From Streptomyces olindensis (GTDB lineage Bacteria; Actinomycetota; Actinomycetes; Streptomycetales; Streptomycetaceae): DNA of 64,000 nucleotides. The stretch spans positions 62,001 to 126,000 of the forward strand of contig JJOH01000092.1 of assembly GCA_000696115.1 (NCBI GenBank), in the 5' to 3' direction. A program made the translations under genes and the position numbers. Below the pieces are notes generated by a model that worked only from the letters and a program-made list of their open reading frames with translations, did not search any database and had not been told where the DNA came from. Positions within the stretch are counted from its first letter, which is position 1, and each line of letters opens with the position of its first letter. Positions 15,497 to 24,725 of the stretch are shown piece after piece.

Positions 15497-16642
15497 TCAG
15501 ATCCTCCTTGTGCTGGTGCGGGTCTGGCAGGTCATCGCCACGCCGCCCAGCGTGTAGGGGTTGGAATCGAGCAGGTGCCGCTCCCACACGCCCTCGGCGA
15601 GCTCGACCAGGACGACGTCGCCGGGCTCCATCGCCGGATTGCACACGCTCGTGAAGCTGAGCGAGGCCTGGACTCCCAAGCTGTTGGCCAGCTGCGCGGC
15701 CGCCACGTCGTTCGCCTGGTCCAGGCTGGTGATCAGGGCAGAGCTGTAACGACCCGTGCGCACCCGCACATTCGGCAGGCCGAGCCGCTGCGGCGCCAGG
15801 GGGTCCTCGACGGGGTCGGGGCCGGCATAGGTGAGGGAGTCGGGGTTGTCGTCCCAGCGGAAGACCGGACCGACCGGCTTGCCGCCGGATCCCGCGTCGC
15901 CGGTGACGGCCCACAGGTTCCGCAGGCCCTCCGCGGTCTCCTCCTCGGACGGCTTGGCCGTGACGAGATTCCGGGGGATCTCCCACACCACGGCGTCGTC
16001 GAGGGTTGGCACCGGGGCGAAGGTGGGGATGCCGCGGGCGTCGCAGTAGACCTCCGCGCCGAGGGAGGCCGCGATGCCCGTAGAGGTGCCGGAGGTGTCG
16101 GTGCCGCCGGACACGGCCGCCCACCGGTCTTCGTCGACCACGAACGCCGGCATGGCGGTGCCGGCCTTCACCCCCTCGCGCCAGGCCACCGGGGAACCGG
16201 GCAGGGCCTCGCCGAGCAGCTGCTCCGCGCAGGCCTTCGCGGTGTCCGGCCCTATGGTGCGCGCGGTCGGGAGCTCCGCGCCGCGCACGATGTCCTCACG
16301 CCCGAGTAGGTCCAGGGACACGCCCAGGCGGGTACGACTGAGGCGATCGATGGCGTACCGGCCGGCAGGGATCCACTCGACGTCCCTCCGGGGCACCTTG
16401 ATGCCCTGGAACAGACGGATCTCGGTGGAGACGCTGTTGATGCCGTGCCGTCCACGCGGTGCGTCCAGCAGCTCCACGGAGGCCGCGTAGCGCACCTCCG
16501 CGGTACGGTCCGGCGTCACGCTGCCGGAGCCGAACCGTGCGGGCGCCCACGTCACGCCGCCGTCGTTGGACCACTCCGCGCGCACCGGGCGGCCGGTGGC
16601 CTGCCCCAGCGCGGCCAGCGCGGCCGCCGAGATGGGCAGCAT
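15497..16642 (-). CDS. Tail protein, DUF5047 family
   Basis: A 381-residue protein that looks like DUF5047 proteins of Streptomyces and related phages, which follow the Dit-like gene. Features include RPVRAEWSNDGGVTW near the start and a C-terminal EPGDVVLVELAEGVWERHLL. It overlaps the upstream gene by one base (TGATG arrangement). Probably a tail-hub or baseplate component. Confidence 0.65.
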   Translation of the reverse strand: MLPISAAALAALGQATGRPVRAEWSNDGGVTWAPARFGSGSVTPDRTAEVRYAASVELLDAPRGRHGINSVSTEIRLFQGIKVPRRDVEWIPAGRYAIDRLSRTRLGVSLDLLGREDIVRGAELPTARTIGPDTAKACAEQLLGEALPGSPVAWREGVKAGTAMPAFVVDEDRWAAVSGGTDTSGTSTGIAASLGAEVYCDARGIPTFAPVPTLDDAVVWEIPRNLVTAKPSEEETAEGLRNLWAVTGDAGSGGKPVGPVFRWDDNPDSLTYAGPDPVEDPLAPQRLGLPNVRVRTGRYSSALITSLDQANDVAAAQLANSLGVQASLSFTSVCNPAMEPGDVVLVELAEGVWERHLLDSNPYTLGGVAMTCQTRTSTRRI

Positions 16643-18066
16643 CAGGTCACCGCGCCGTTCGTGGCCAGCGCCGCATACGTGGCGTAGGACGCGGTGACGG
16701 CGTCGTAGGTGCCGAACGCCGCGGCGAGCGCGTCGTAGGACCAAGCCGGGGCCCGCATCGGCTGACCGGCGGCGGCGGGCCGCTCGACGGGGACGATGTC
16801 GAAGGTGACGGTGTAGCCGCCCGTCGCCCCGAGCTTGCCGGTGGCCTTCTCCCCCACGGTGCCCGGCACGAAGAAACGGTCCGGCTTCTGGTAGCCGGGC
16901 CGCACCTGGGCGAGCAGCACCCCGGAGCGGATCAGCCTGCGGAACTGCTCGATGTCCTCGGCCAGGACGTCGACCTGGACTGACTCGGCGGGGGCGGCCG
17001 CCGTGTCGTAGGCGACCGCCATGTAGGGGGTGCCGGTGCGGTCCGCGGTCTCCTGCCGGGCCTCGCTGGTGGTGCCCTGGTCCGGCCCGTACATCACCCG
17101 CATGGACAGGCCCGGCTCGTCCAGGGACTTCAGCCACAGGTCCCGGGTCTGGCCCGGCGCCGGGGCGGGCACGACCAGGCCCAGCGAGGACGTCTCGCCC
17201 CAGCTTCCGTCCGCGTACTGCGGGCGGGCGCTGTAGACCACGGCCACCCCCAGGGGCGCCTCATGGTCATAGGCCTGGCCCACGCCCTCGACGGCCCACG
17301 CGAGGTCCCCCGAGCGCACGCCGACGGGCTCGGCAGCGCCGGGATCCTGCCGGGTGATGCGCACCTTGCGGACGTCCTGCCAGGGCTGGTCCGAGGTGAC
17401 CCTGCGGGAGGTGGACGCGTGCGCCGTGCCGTCCCACACGCAGCCCGGCTGCGTGCCGTCCACGTAGGGGTGCAGATCGGGGCTCGGGTCGCACATCGCT
17501 GCGTCCGCCCGCCACACCACGCCGCTCGCCCCGTTCAGGGCGATACCGAACCGGTCCGCGGTCTGCGCCGGGCCGAGCGTGTACGAGGCGTCCAGGCGGG
17601 CCCAGTTCCCGGCGGCCGGCACCGAGGTGAGCGGGATCTGAATGGGCGTGTTGGTGCCCTGCCGCAGTGCGATGTAGCCGGGCGTGGGCGCCCCGGAGAC
17701 GACCTTGACCCAGATGCTGATCCGCAGCGTGGTGCCCGGCCCCTGCTCCGGCATCAGCCACAGCTGCCCGGCCTGAGATGCCGCGCCCGTGTGGGTGAGC
17801 TCCACGCAGGCCGCGCCGAAGCGGGCGTCGGTGGTGATGCGGCTGCGGGTGACGTTCGCCCCGAGGGTGACCGTGTTGCTCAGGTCGACCTCGGCGGACG
17901 GGTTCAGCGCCAGGTTGCGGGCGGTGTCGGCCGGGGACTTGTAGTCGACGCCCAGGTAGACGCCCGCCCACTGCTCGTCCACCACGGCGGTCAGGAAGCC
18001 GTCGGGGCTGGTGAGCGTGGTGGGCGGGGTGATCTGCGGCGCCGACGGGTCCACGATCATCGGCAT
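16642..18066 (-). CDS. Distal tail / minor tail protein with carbohydrate-binding-like insert
   Basis: A 474-residue protein directly downstream of the tape measure gene, the usual place of the distal tail protein (Dit). Residues about 45-190 (NLALNPSAEVDLSNT, ISIWVKVVSGAP, GNWARLDASYTL) resemble a CBM_4_9-type jelly-roll that could bind sugars. The C-terminal part (GGYTVTFDIVPVERP) resembles Dit/siphophage tail ring domains. Start at ATG 18066 with GGGAGG upstream. Confidence 0.65.
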   Translation of the reverse strand: MPMIVDPSAPQITPPTTLTSPDGFLTAVVDEQWAGVYLGVDYKSPADTARNLALNPSAEVDLSNTVTLGANVTRSRITTDARFGAACVELTHTGAASQAGQLWLMPEQGPGTTLRISIWVKVVSGAPTPGYIALRQGTNTPIQIPLTSVPAAGNWARLDASYTLGPAQTADRFGIALNGASGVVWRADAAMCDPSPDLHPYVDGTQPGCVWDGTAHASTSRRVTSDQPWQDVRKVRITRQDPGAAEPVGVRSGDLAWAVEGVGQAYDHEAPLGVAVVYSARPQYADGSWGETSSLGLVVPAPAPGQTRDLWLKSLDEPGLSMRVMYGPDQGTTSEARQETADRTGTPYMAVAYDTAAAPAESVQVDVLAEDIEQFRRLIRSGVLLAQVRPGYQKPDRFFVPGTVGEKATGKLGATGGYTVTFDIVPVERPAAAGQPMRAPAWSYDALAAAFGTYDAVTASYATYAALATNGAVT

Positions 18067-18080
18067 ACGGGGGTGCCTCC

Positions 18081-21000
18081 CTACTTCTTGCCGGACCGCT
18101 TGGAGCGGCGCACGTCGGTCAGGGCGTCGTCGACCCGGTCGGACACGTAGGCCCGCAGGACGGTGCCGTCCTCGACGACCAGGTAGAGCGGCTGTCCGTT
18201 CAGGCCGCTGGAGGCGGTCTGGCGGGCCGATCCGGAGGTGACGGGGACGACGCCGACGGGCACCGCGGAGGAGCCCATCTGTGCGGCCGCGGACTCGATG
18301 GCGGGCCCTGCGGCCACCATCCCTTCGACCAGGCCGGCGCCCAGGTCGGCGCCTGCCTGCTGGCCCTTGCGGGACGGGGAGTGGGCGTCGATGCCCTTCT
18401 TGGAGCGGATCGCCTTGATCGCGTCGGCGCCGATCTTCGCCATGACGGCCTGGATCGACTTCTGGTCGGCCATCAGGCCGGTCAGGAAGCCCTTGGAGGC
18501 CATCTTCCCGGCGTCGTACATGGCGTCGGCCATGGTGTTGCCGTAGGACGCCGACAGCTTCGCGCCGTTCTTCGCCATGGCGTTCAGCTGCTTGATCTGC
18601 GCCGGGCTGGCGTTGCCGATGACCCCGGCCAGCGTGCTGTCGGGGCCCATCGCGACCAGCTGGCTGATGAGGTCCTGGCTCAGGCCCTTCTTGGACAGCC
18701 CGGCGATGGTCGACTGGAACGACTTCACGGTGGACTGCCGCTCCATCATGCCGCCGAGGACGTCGCTGACGCTGGTGGCCTCGGCCAGGTTGGACAGCCC
18801 CATGAAGTCGGCGGCCGTCTTGCGCTGGTCGGCGGCCGCCGACTTGGCCGCCTCGATCCGGCCGGCGAGCGCGTCGCGCTTCTTCGCCAGCGACTGCAGC
18901 GTGGCGGACACCTTCTTCACCGACGCCGCCAGCGACTTGCCGCCGCCGGCCGCCGTCAGGTCCTTCACCAGTTCCTTGGTGGCCTTGGAGATGTCCGCCG
19001 CGGAGCCGGTCAGGGACTTGGTGAAGTTGCGCAGGTCGCCGGGGATGTCCTTGCGGGCCTTGGTCTGTGCCGCCTTGGTGCCCTTGGCGAAGCCGCGGGC
19101 GCCGATGCCCTCCCACATCCGCATCGAGTCGGCGTGGTTGAACACCTGCTCGCCGCCCCGGAACTTCACCAGCTCCGGGCCCTGCTCGCCCACCCAGGCC
19201 AGTTCCCCGGCGCGGGGCTTGCCGCCGTCGGCGTAGCCCTTGGCAGAGAAGCCGTACCGGTGCGTGAACAGGCTGTCCTTGTACGAGCGGGCGCCCGGGC
19301 CGATCACCACGCCGTCGCCGCCGCGCGACTCCACGTTCGTCCCGTTGATCGTTCCGGCCGTGTGGCCCACGCCGCTGTTGGTGATGCCGATCATGTACGG
19401 GGAGCGCTTGTTCAGGACCCAGCCCGGAGGCGCCGTGGCCCCGGAGAACGCCCCCGTGGCCCACCTGCGGTGAGGCTTCTGGCCGCGGATCACACTCTCA
19501 ATCGCGGAAACCAGACCACTGCAGTCCCAGCTGGGATTGCCGTTGCCGCCCCACTGGTACCGCTTGCCGTCCTGCGTGCGCGCCCACGACAGGGCCGCCT
19601 TGTAGCCCTTGCCGCCGACACCGGCGGACTCGAGCTTCTTGTCGGCCTCGCCGGAGTAGCCCAGGATGGACTTGATCATCTTGCGTGGGACGCCGGAGAT
19701 CATGTCCCGGTACACCGAGGACGATCCGGCGATCCGGTCGAGCAGCGGCTCGACGACGTTCTTCAGGCCCGCCTCGGCGGAGGCCTTCACGCCGTCCTTC
19801 AGCCAGGCCACTCCAGACTTGGCCAGGTCGACCGTCTTGGAGGCGGCGGACTTCACCCAGCCGAAGATGCCGCCCTCGGCGAAGCCCTGCCCCTGGAACT
19901 GCGAGAGGGACTGGCCGCGCATGGCGGCCTTGTTCACCGCGAACAGCCGGGCCCGCTCATACGGGTCGCGCATCGCCTCGGAGACGTAGACGCCCTCGCC
20001 CTTACGCATCGGCACCAGCTGGTCGTCGCCCTGCCGGTACGACGACATCCCGGGCAGCAGACCACCGCGAGCGAAACCGGTGATGGGGTCGAGGGTGGGG
20101 GCGCCGAAGACGTCCGCGACCTCGTTCCACACCTTGACGATGCCGCCGTTGTAGACCGTGTCGATGATGAACTTGACCGGGGTCTTGGCGATGCCCTTGA
20201 CCTTGTCCCAGGCCAGTTTGATGCCCTTGCGGGCGACCTCGAAGGCGTCGGCGACCTTGCTTGTGGCGGACTTGACCTTGTCGAACACCGGCTTGATGCC
20301 GGATTCCCAGACGGTGGAGATCACCGACTTGATGCCGTTGAACGCGGGCTTCACGCCGTTGTTCCACAGCCACTTGAAGACGCTGCCCACTGCGCGCAGG
20401 CCGGCCGAGAGCCAGCCGAAGACGACCTTCGCGCCGGCCCAGACGAGTTGCAGGCCTGCTTTGATCCACCCGACGACGGGCTTCACGGCGTTGTTGTAGA
20501 GCCACTTGAACCAGCCGCCGACGGTGCGCAGCCCGGCCATGAAGTAGCCGAAGACCACCTGGACTCCGGCCCACAGCAGCGCGGCGCCGGCCTGGATGAA
20601 TCCGAACGCGGGCTTGATGGCCACGTTCCACAGCCACCCGAAGACCGCCCCCAGCAGCTTCACCGCCAGGTAGATCGGCCCGAAGACCACGATGGTCAGG
20701 ATGGTGGCGAGGATCCGGGCGCCGGTGTCGATGGCGGAGAACACCGGCTTCAGCACCGTGTTCCACAGCCACGACGCGGCGTCCCCGACCCAGCGCAGGC
20801 CGGCCATGAAGCCGTCGACCATCGGCTTGATGCCGTTGGTCCACAGCCACATCGCGCCGGTCTTGATGGCCTCCCAGACGCCCGTGACGATGGCGCGGAA
20901 CGTCTCGGACTTCTTCCAGGCGATGACCAGGGCGGCGCCGAGGGCGACCACCGCGATGGCGACCAGGACGAACGGGTTGAGTGCCATCACGGCGTTCAGC

Positions 21001-22433
21001 AGGCCCTGCGCGGCCGCCCACCCCTGGGTGACCAGGGCGATGCCCCGGCTGGCCAGGGCGTAGGCGGACATCACGCCGATGACCGCTCCGGTCACCAGGG
21101 CCTGAGCCGACAGGGCCAGGGTGATGCCGCCGATCAGGATGGCCAGCGGGGTCAGCCAGATGCCCCACTCCTTGAACCAGTTGATGGTGCCGCTCACCGC
21201 GTCCGCCACGCCGGAGAACACGGGCGCCAGGCGGTCGCCCAGCCACGTCGTGGCGGTCTTCACGGGCGGCAGGACGTCGTTGTTGAGGAACGTCCCGAAG
21301 CGCATCAGGGGCGGCAGGGCGTACTTGCCGACGACGTCCCCGACGGCCATCAACGCCTTGCGCTTGAACTGCTCGAACTTCGCGCCGGCGTTGTCGCGCA
21401 GGTCGTCCCCGGCCTTCTTCGCCGCGCCGCTGACCTTGCCCAGGCCGTCCACCGCCTTGGACGGGTCAAGGCTGAAGAGGGCCTTGCCGAGGTCCTCGGC
21501 CTTGGTCCCGAACAGTCCGACCGCGGCCGCGTTACGGTCGACGGGGTCCTTCATCCCTCGCAGCCGGTCCAGGACGTCCTGGAGGCCCTTTGCTGCACCC
21601 TTGCCGCCCTTGGCGAACATGGCCGTGGACTTCTCGGCGTTCATCCCCAGCAGCTTGAAAGCGTCCGCGGAGGCCTTGGAGCCGTCCGTGGTGCGGATCT
21701 GGAACTCTTTCAGCGCGTCGGCCACGGTGTCGGTGTCGCGCGCACCGGCCTTCATGCCCTGGGCGAGCAGGCCGGTGGTGGTCTTCACGTCCAGCCCGAG
21801 CGACCGGAAGATCGTGGAGTACTCGTTGAACGTGTCCATCAGGTCATCGGCCCTCGGGCCCATGATCTGGAAGCCGCGCGTGATGGTGTCCAGGGCTTCC
21901 TTGCTGTTCTTCGCCAGGCCGGTCTTCATGATCTGGCCCGCGGCGTTGGCGGCCTGGCCCAGGTCGACCTCGAACAGCGTCGCCACGTCCTGCACGTTCG
22001 TGGCGATGGTGGCGAGCTGCTTGGTAGTGGCCTTCTCCGGGGCCAGGCCCGCGGACATGATGGCCTTGACCGCGGCCGCGCCCTCGTCGATGGACTCCGT
22101 CACGGCGCCCGCGTACAGCTTGCCCGCGGCCGCGCCGGCGGTCTTGGCCTCCTTGGCCGACAGGCCCAGCTGAGCCTTCAGCTTGCCGGTGGCCGCCTGC
22201 TTCTCCATCGCTTCCTGCAGGCCCTTGGCGACCAGGAGACCCGCCGCCGCTCCGGCGGCGAGTGCTCCGGCCTTCATCTTCCCGGCCATGCCCTGCATGA
22301 GGCTCTCGCCGCCCTGCTGGCCCGCGCGGGCCGCGGACTGCTGGACAGGCTCCTCGAGCTGCTGGCGCAACTCCCGGCGAAACTCGGACATGGACGGCAG
22401 GACGTCCAGCCACACGGATGCGGCGCGGGGCAT
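18081..22433 (-). CDS. Tape measure protein with NlpC/P60-like domain
   Basis: At 1450 residues this is the longest gene and sets tail length. The N-terminal 400 residues match the phage tail tape measure core (TMP) with conserved GLDVKTTTGLLAQGMKAGA and AVGLFGTKAEDLGKALF. The middle (about 460-760) has hydrophobic helices and four or five Trp-rich modules of about 33 residues (pattern WLWNNGVKPAFNGIKS). Residues about 950-1060 carry a papain-like NlpC/P60-type site: YQWGGNGNPSWDCSGLVS with Cys971 and a later GHTAGTI His. Such domains locally cut peptidoglycan during DNA entry. An Ala/Lys-rich coiled region ends the protein. Confidence 0.88.
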   Translation of the reverse strand: MPRAASVWLDVLPSMSEFRRELRQQLEEPVQQSAARAGQQGGESLMQGMAGKMKAGALAAGAAAGLLVAKGLQEAMEKQAATGKLKAQLGLSAKEAKTAGAAAGKLYAGAVTESIDEGAAAVKAIMSAGLAPEKATTKQLATIATNVQDVATLFEVDLGQAANAAGQIMKTGLAKNSKEALDTITRGFQIMGPRADDLMDTFNEYSTIFRSLGLDVKTTTGLLAQGMKAGARDTDTVADALKEFQIRTTDGSKASADAFKLLGMNAEKSTAMFAKGGKGAAKGLQDVLDRLRGMKDPVDRNAAAVGLFGTKAEDLGKALFSLDPSKAVDGLGKVSGAAKKAGDDLRDNAGAKFEQFKRKALMAVGDVVGKYALPPLMRFGTFLNNDVLPPVKTATTWLGDRLAPVFSGVADAVSGTINWFKEWGIWLTPLAILIGGITLALSAQALVTGAVIGVMSAYALASRGIALVTQGWAAAQGLLNAVMALNPFVLVAIAVVALGAALVIAWKKSETFRAIVTGVWEAIKTGAMWLWTNGIKPMVDGFMAGLRWVGDAASWLWNTVLKPVFSAIDTGARILATILTIVVFGPIYLAVKLLGAVFGWLWNVAIKPAFGFIQAGAALLWAGVQVVFGYFMAGLRTVGGWFKWLYNNAVKPVVGWIKAGLQLVWAGAKVVFGWLSAGLRAVGSVFKWLWNNGVKPAFNGIKSVISTVWESGIKPVFDKVKSATSKVADAFEVARKGIKLAWDKVKGIAKTPVKFIIDTVYNGGIVKVWNEVADVFGAPTLDPITGFARGGLLPGMSSYRQGDDQLVPMRKGEGVYVSEAMRDPYERARLFAVNKAAMRGQSLSQFQGQGFAEGGIFGWVKSAASKTVDLAKSGVAWLKDGVKASAEAGLKNVVEPLLDRIAGSSSVYRDMISGVPRKMIKSILGYSGEADKKLESAGVGGKGYKAALSWARTQDGKRYQWGGNGNPSWDCSGLVSAIESVIRGQKPHRRWATGAFSGATAPPGWVLNKRSPYMIGITNSGVGHTAGTINGTNVESRGGDGVVIGPGARSYKDSLFTHRYGFSAKGYADGGKPRAGELAWVGEQGPELVKFRGGEQVFNHADSMRMWEGIGARGFAKGTKAAQTKARKDIPGDLRNFTKSLTGSAADISKATKELVKDLTAAGGGKSLAASVKKVSATLQSLAKKRDALAGRIEAAKSAAADQRKTAADFMGLSNLAEATSVSDVLGGMMERQSTVKSFQSTIAGLSKKGLSQDLISQLVAMGPDSTLAGVIGNASPAQIKQLNAMAKNGAKLSASYGNTMADAMYDAGKMASKGFLTGLMADQKSIQAVMAKIGADAIKAIRSKKGIDAHSPSRKGQQAGADLGAGLVEGMVAAGPAIESAAAQMGSSAVPVGVVPVTSGSARQTASSGLNGQPLYLVVEDGTVLRAYVSDRVDDALTDVRRSKRSGKK

Positions 22434-22436
22434 GGC

Positions 22437-22880
22437 TCACCCCTTCTCTGCGTACTCCGGTGTGACCTGGGAGACGATCCGCATATAGCCAGCGCGGGCG
22501 TCGACGGATTCCTTGCGGGCCTTCTTCTCGCGCTTCTTCTTCGCCTTGGCCGACTCCGGCCGCCACACCTTCTCCGGGTAGGGCTGCGGGGCTGCCTTCT
22601 CCCCGCGGTTGGCGTTGCGGAAGTCGGTCAGCAGCAGGCCGATCTGGTCGACCAGGTCGGCCAGGCGGAAGTCGGCGTACTGCAGGGGGTGGCCGGCCAG
22701 CTTGCGGGCCAGGGCCCCGTCCGGGGGCAGGCCCTCCACCAGGACGCGCAGCTGACGCAGGGAGATGTCCCCGCGCCAGTACTCCGCGATCGGGTCGCGG
22801 GGCGCGTAGTGGTGGCACAGGTCGGCCTCGACGACCTCGGGGTGGTGCCCAAGGACGTCTAGGACCGTGTAGGGCGCCGC
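22437..22880 (-). CDS. Tail assembly chaperone, T part reached by -1 frameshift
   Basis: This frame overlaps the end of the upstream chaperone gene and continues to 22437. Coding-like sequence (TVLDVLGHHPEVVEADL, then EYWRGDISLRQLRVLVEGLP) extends well upstream of its only plausible start, a GTG at 22739. That is the classic G-GT arrangement in which a -1 ribosomal frameshift makes a long G-T product before the tape measure gene. I see no standard slippery heptamer near the G stop (22859-22861); the exact slip site is unresolved and the given 5' end is approximate. Confidence 0.65.
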   Translation of the reverse strand, partial: AAPYTVLDVLGHHPEVVEADLCHHYAPRDPIAEYWRGDISLRQLRVLVEGLPPDGALARKLAGHPLQYADFRLADLVDQIGLLLTDFRNANRGEKAAPQPYPEKVWRPESAKAKKKREKKARKESVDARAGYMRIVSQVTPEYAEKG

Positions 22881-23182
22881 TTCACCTGGTCGCGCATGTC
22901 CTGCTGGACGGCCAGGAACAGCAGGCCGATCTCCGCGTCAGCGTGCCCGGCGGCCACGTACTTGTCGTACTGGTCGCCGCCGAGGATGGCCACGGCCTTC
23001 TCCCGGTTGGTCTCCGCCTCGTCGACCGCGGTGGTCCACTCGTCGGTCGCGAACAGCGGGTGGGGGAAGGTCAGGACCTCCCCGTTGGCCAGCTCGAACT
23101 CCACGTCCTCGCCGCCGAGGGCGTCGGTGAACTGCGCCTTGACCTCGGTCAGCTTGTAGCGCTTGCGGTTGGGCTTGCTCAT
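22859..23182 (-). CDS. Tail assembly chaperone (G part)
   Basis: A 107-residue protein (MSKPNRKRYKLTEVKAQF...) with the expected size and place for the first tail chaperone, between the major tail protein and the tape measure gene. It binds the tape measure during tail assembly in related phages. The -1 frame stays open across its 3' end into the T part, so a fraction of ribosomes probably make a longer fusion. Confidence 0.75.
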   Translation of the reverse strand: MSKPNRKRYKLTEVKAQFTDALGGEDVEFELANGEVLTFPHPLFATDEWTTAVDEAETNREKAVAILGGDQYDKYVAAGHADAEIGLLFLAVQQDMRDQVKRRPTRS

Positions 23183-23228
23183 GGGTTTCTCGTCTCGCTT
23201 CTGGGTGGCCGGTGGGTGAGCGGGTGAA

Positions 23229-23273
23229 GGCACCGCGGCGGCAGGGCTCACCCTGGGCCGCCGCCGCGGTGCC
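23229..23273 (-). terminator. Hairpin after the major tail gene
   Basis: A perfect 14-bp stem (GGCACCGCGGCGGC against GCCGCCGCGGTGCC) with a 17-nt loop lies between the major tail gene stop and the tail chaperone start. It probably attenuates transcription so that tail tube protein outnumbers chaperones. A poor T-run makes it a partial terminator or an mRNA stabiliser. Confidence 0.65.
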
Positions 23274-23289
23274 GGATTGCGGGGGCCGG

Positions 23290-24261
23290 TCACGCGCCGC
23301 CGGCCGTGGTGGTGGTGACGTTCACCGCCGGGCTGGTTCCGCCGGTCAGGCCGGCCGCGCTGCCCGTCAGCTGGGCGACGTCCGTACCGGCGAGGGCGCC
23401 GGTGAACGTCACCTCGACCGGGGTGCCCGGGTGCGGGCCGCCGGTGCACGTCACGTTGCCGCTGCCGATGTTCGACAGGGCCGTCAGCGCGTTGCGGACC
23501 TGCGTCGCGGTGGCGTTGTACGGGATGCCGGCCGTGGTCTGGCCCGAGTAGGTCAGCGTGTACGTGCCGCCGGTCGGGCCGCCGGTGATGGCCACCGACT
23601 GGACCTCGTTGGACAGCGGCTTCAGGTCGCGCCAGCCCGGACCGTCGATCCACGTCAGGGAGTCGGTGCCGAGGACGTCGTCGACGTAGGCCTGGTACGT
23701 CACGCCCCGGCTGATCTCCGCCGTGCGGGTCCACTGCTCGTCCTCGCGTCCCGTGCGCAGCGCGGAGGGGAAGTGCCGGACGATGTAGAGCGGCTGCCCG
23801 GTGGCCTTGTTGAGGTCCTCGGCGATGAACAGCAGACGCCGGTAGAGGGTCGGCGGGGTCTTCGGCCGGGACCACGTCCAGGCCGCGGAGCCGAGGTCGG
23901 GCAGCGAACCGGAGCCGGACAGCGGCAGGTTCTCATACAGCGCCACGGCTGCGGCGTTGGTCTCCTGCGGCACCCACTGGGCGGTCTGGGTGTCGGTCTC
24001 CACGTCCGAGCGGGTCGGGGAGGCGGACTGCCCGGACTCCACGTCCGAGGTCGACAGGTCACCGGAGAAGGTCACGCCGTCGGTCGTCGTGTAGCCGACC
24101 GGGACGTAGCCGGACGGCAGCGTCTGGAGGACGCCGTCGTTGTCGAACGGGTTGGACACCGCGTCCGCCGAGGCGTCGGCGGCGAAGATGGCGTAGCGCA
24201 GGGCCTTACGGATCAGTCCCGAGCGCAGCTCGGCGATGGTGGTGAAGTCAGCGGCCGCCAT
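23290..24261 (-). CDS. Major tail (tube) protein with C-terminal beta domain
   Basis: A 323-residue protein. The first 220 residues match actinophage tail tube proteins (SDVESGQSASPTRSDVETDT and ALYENLPLSGSGSLPDLGSA). The last 95 residues form an extra domain (GGTYTLTYSGQTTAGIPYNA, then TQVRNALTALSNIGSGNVTC) of a type often repeated in phage and surface proteins; it likely decorates the outside of the tail. ATG 24261 is chosen over ATG 24276 because GGAAGGGGG lies just upstream of it. Confidence 0.85.
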   Translation of the reverse strand: MAAADFTTIAELRSGLIRKALRYAIFAADASADAVSNPFDNDGVLQTLPSGYVPVGYTTTDGVTFSGDLSTSDVESGQSASPTRSDVETDTQTAQWVPQETNAAAVALYENLPLSGSGSLPDLGSAAWTWSRPKTPPTLYRRLLFIAEDLNKATGQPLYIVRHFPSALRTGREDEQWTRTAEISRGVTYQAYVDDVLGTDSLTWIDGPGWRDLKPLSNEVQSVAITGGPTGGTYTLTYSGQTTAGIPYNATATQVRNALTALSNIGSGNVTCTGGPHPGTPVEVTFTGALAGTDVAQLTGSAAGLTGGTSPAVNVTTTTAGGA

Positions 24262-24283
24262 GGCGGCCCCCTTCCATGAAGAA

Positions 24284-24301
24284 GCCCCCATGGCCGGGGG
24301 C
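24284..24301 (-). terminator. Hairpin upstream of the major tail gene
   Basis: GCCCCC-ATGGCC-GGGGGC followed on the minus strand by CTTCTTC lies between the tail terminator gene and the major tail gene. It may partly end the head transcript or define a processed 5' end for the abundant tail tube message. Confidence 0.5.
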
Positions 24302-24320
24302 GCGGATGGTTGCGTGCGCG

Positions 24321-24725
24321 TCAGGCGGGCGCCTGGGCGCGGCTGGTGAGCCGATAGGTGGCGACCGCCCGGCGCAGGGCCGGGTTGCCGTAGTCGACCG
24401 GGGCGGGCCGGCTGTCGGTGGACACGGAGTCGATGACCAGGGCCCCCACGTACTGGCCGGCCAGGGCAAGCATGCTGGTGTGGACCTTGCGGGCCAGGTC
24501 CCACATCGCGGTGCGGGTGGCGGCGAACGTCTCGACGTCCAGCAAGGTGACGCCGGTGGTGCCGTCCTCACCGCCCCCAGGGGTGACCTGCACTCGGACC
24601 AGGGGCAGCTTCTTCTCCAGGTCCGCGGGCAGTTCGTTGGCCACCCGCACGCCCGCGTGCCGGGAGCGCAGCCACACGGCGGTTGCCTGCTCGACGTCGC
24701 CCCAGTCCAGTTCGGGCCAGGTCAT
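24321..24725 (-). CDS. Tail terminator / tail completion protein
   Basis: A 134-residue protein directly upstream of the major tail gene. Its pattern (LPLVRVQVTPGGGEDGTTG, then DVETFAATRTAMWDLARKVH) and size fit the gpU/tail-terminator group that caps the tail tube and joins it to the head. Start at ATG 24725, overlapping the neighbour's stop by 4 bp. Confidence 0.65.
   Translation of the reverse strand: MTWPELDWGDVEQATAVWLRSRHAGVRVANELPADLEKKLPLVRVQVTPGGGEDGTTGVTLLDVETFAATRTAMWDLARKVHTSMLALAGQYVGALVIDSVSTDSRPAPVDYGNPALRRAVATYRLTSRAQAPA

Noticed and set aside
11584..15654. A 1356-codon plus-strand open frame opposite tail genes
   Set aside because: Same mirror effect; the minus strand holds well-spaced tail genes with ribosome sites and family signatures.
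18381..22862. A long open frame (about 1490 codons) on the plus strand opposite the tape measure gene
   Set aside because: High-GC codon bias leaves the opposite frame free of stops. The reading is low-complexity Gly/Arg/Val/Asp-rich, shows no domain, and the minus strand clearly encodes the tape measure.
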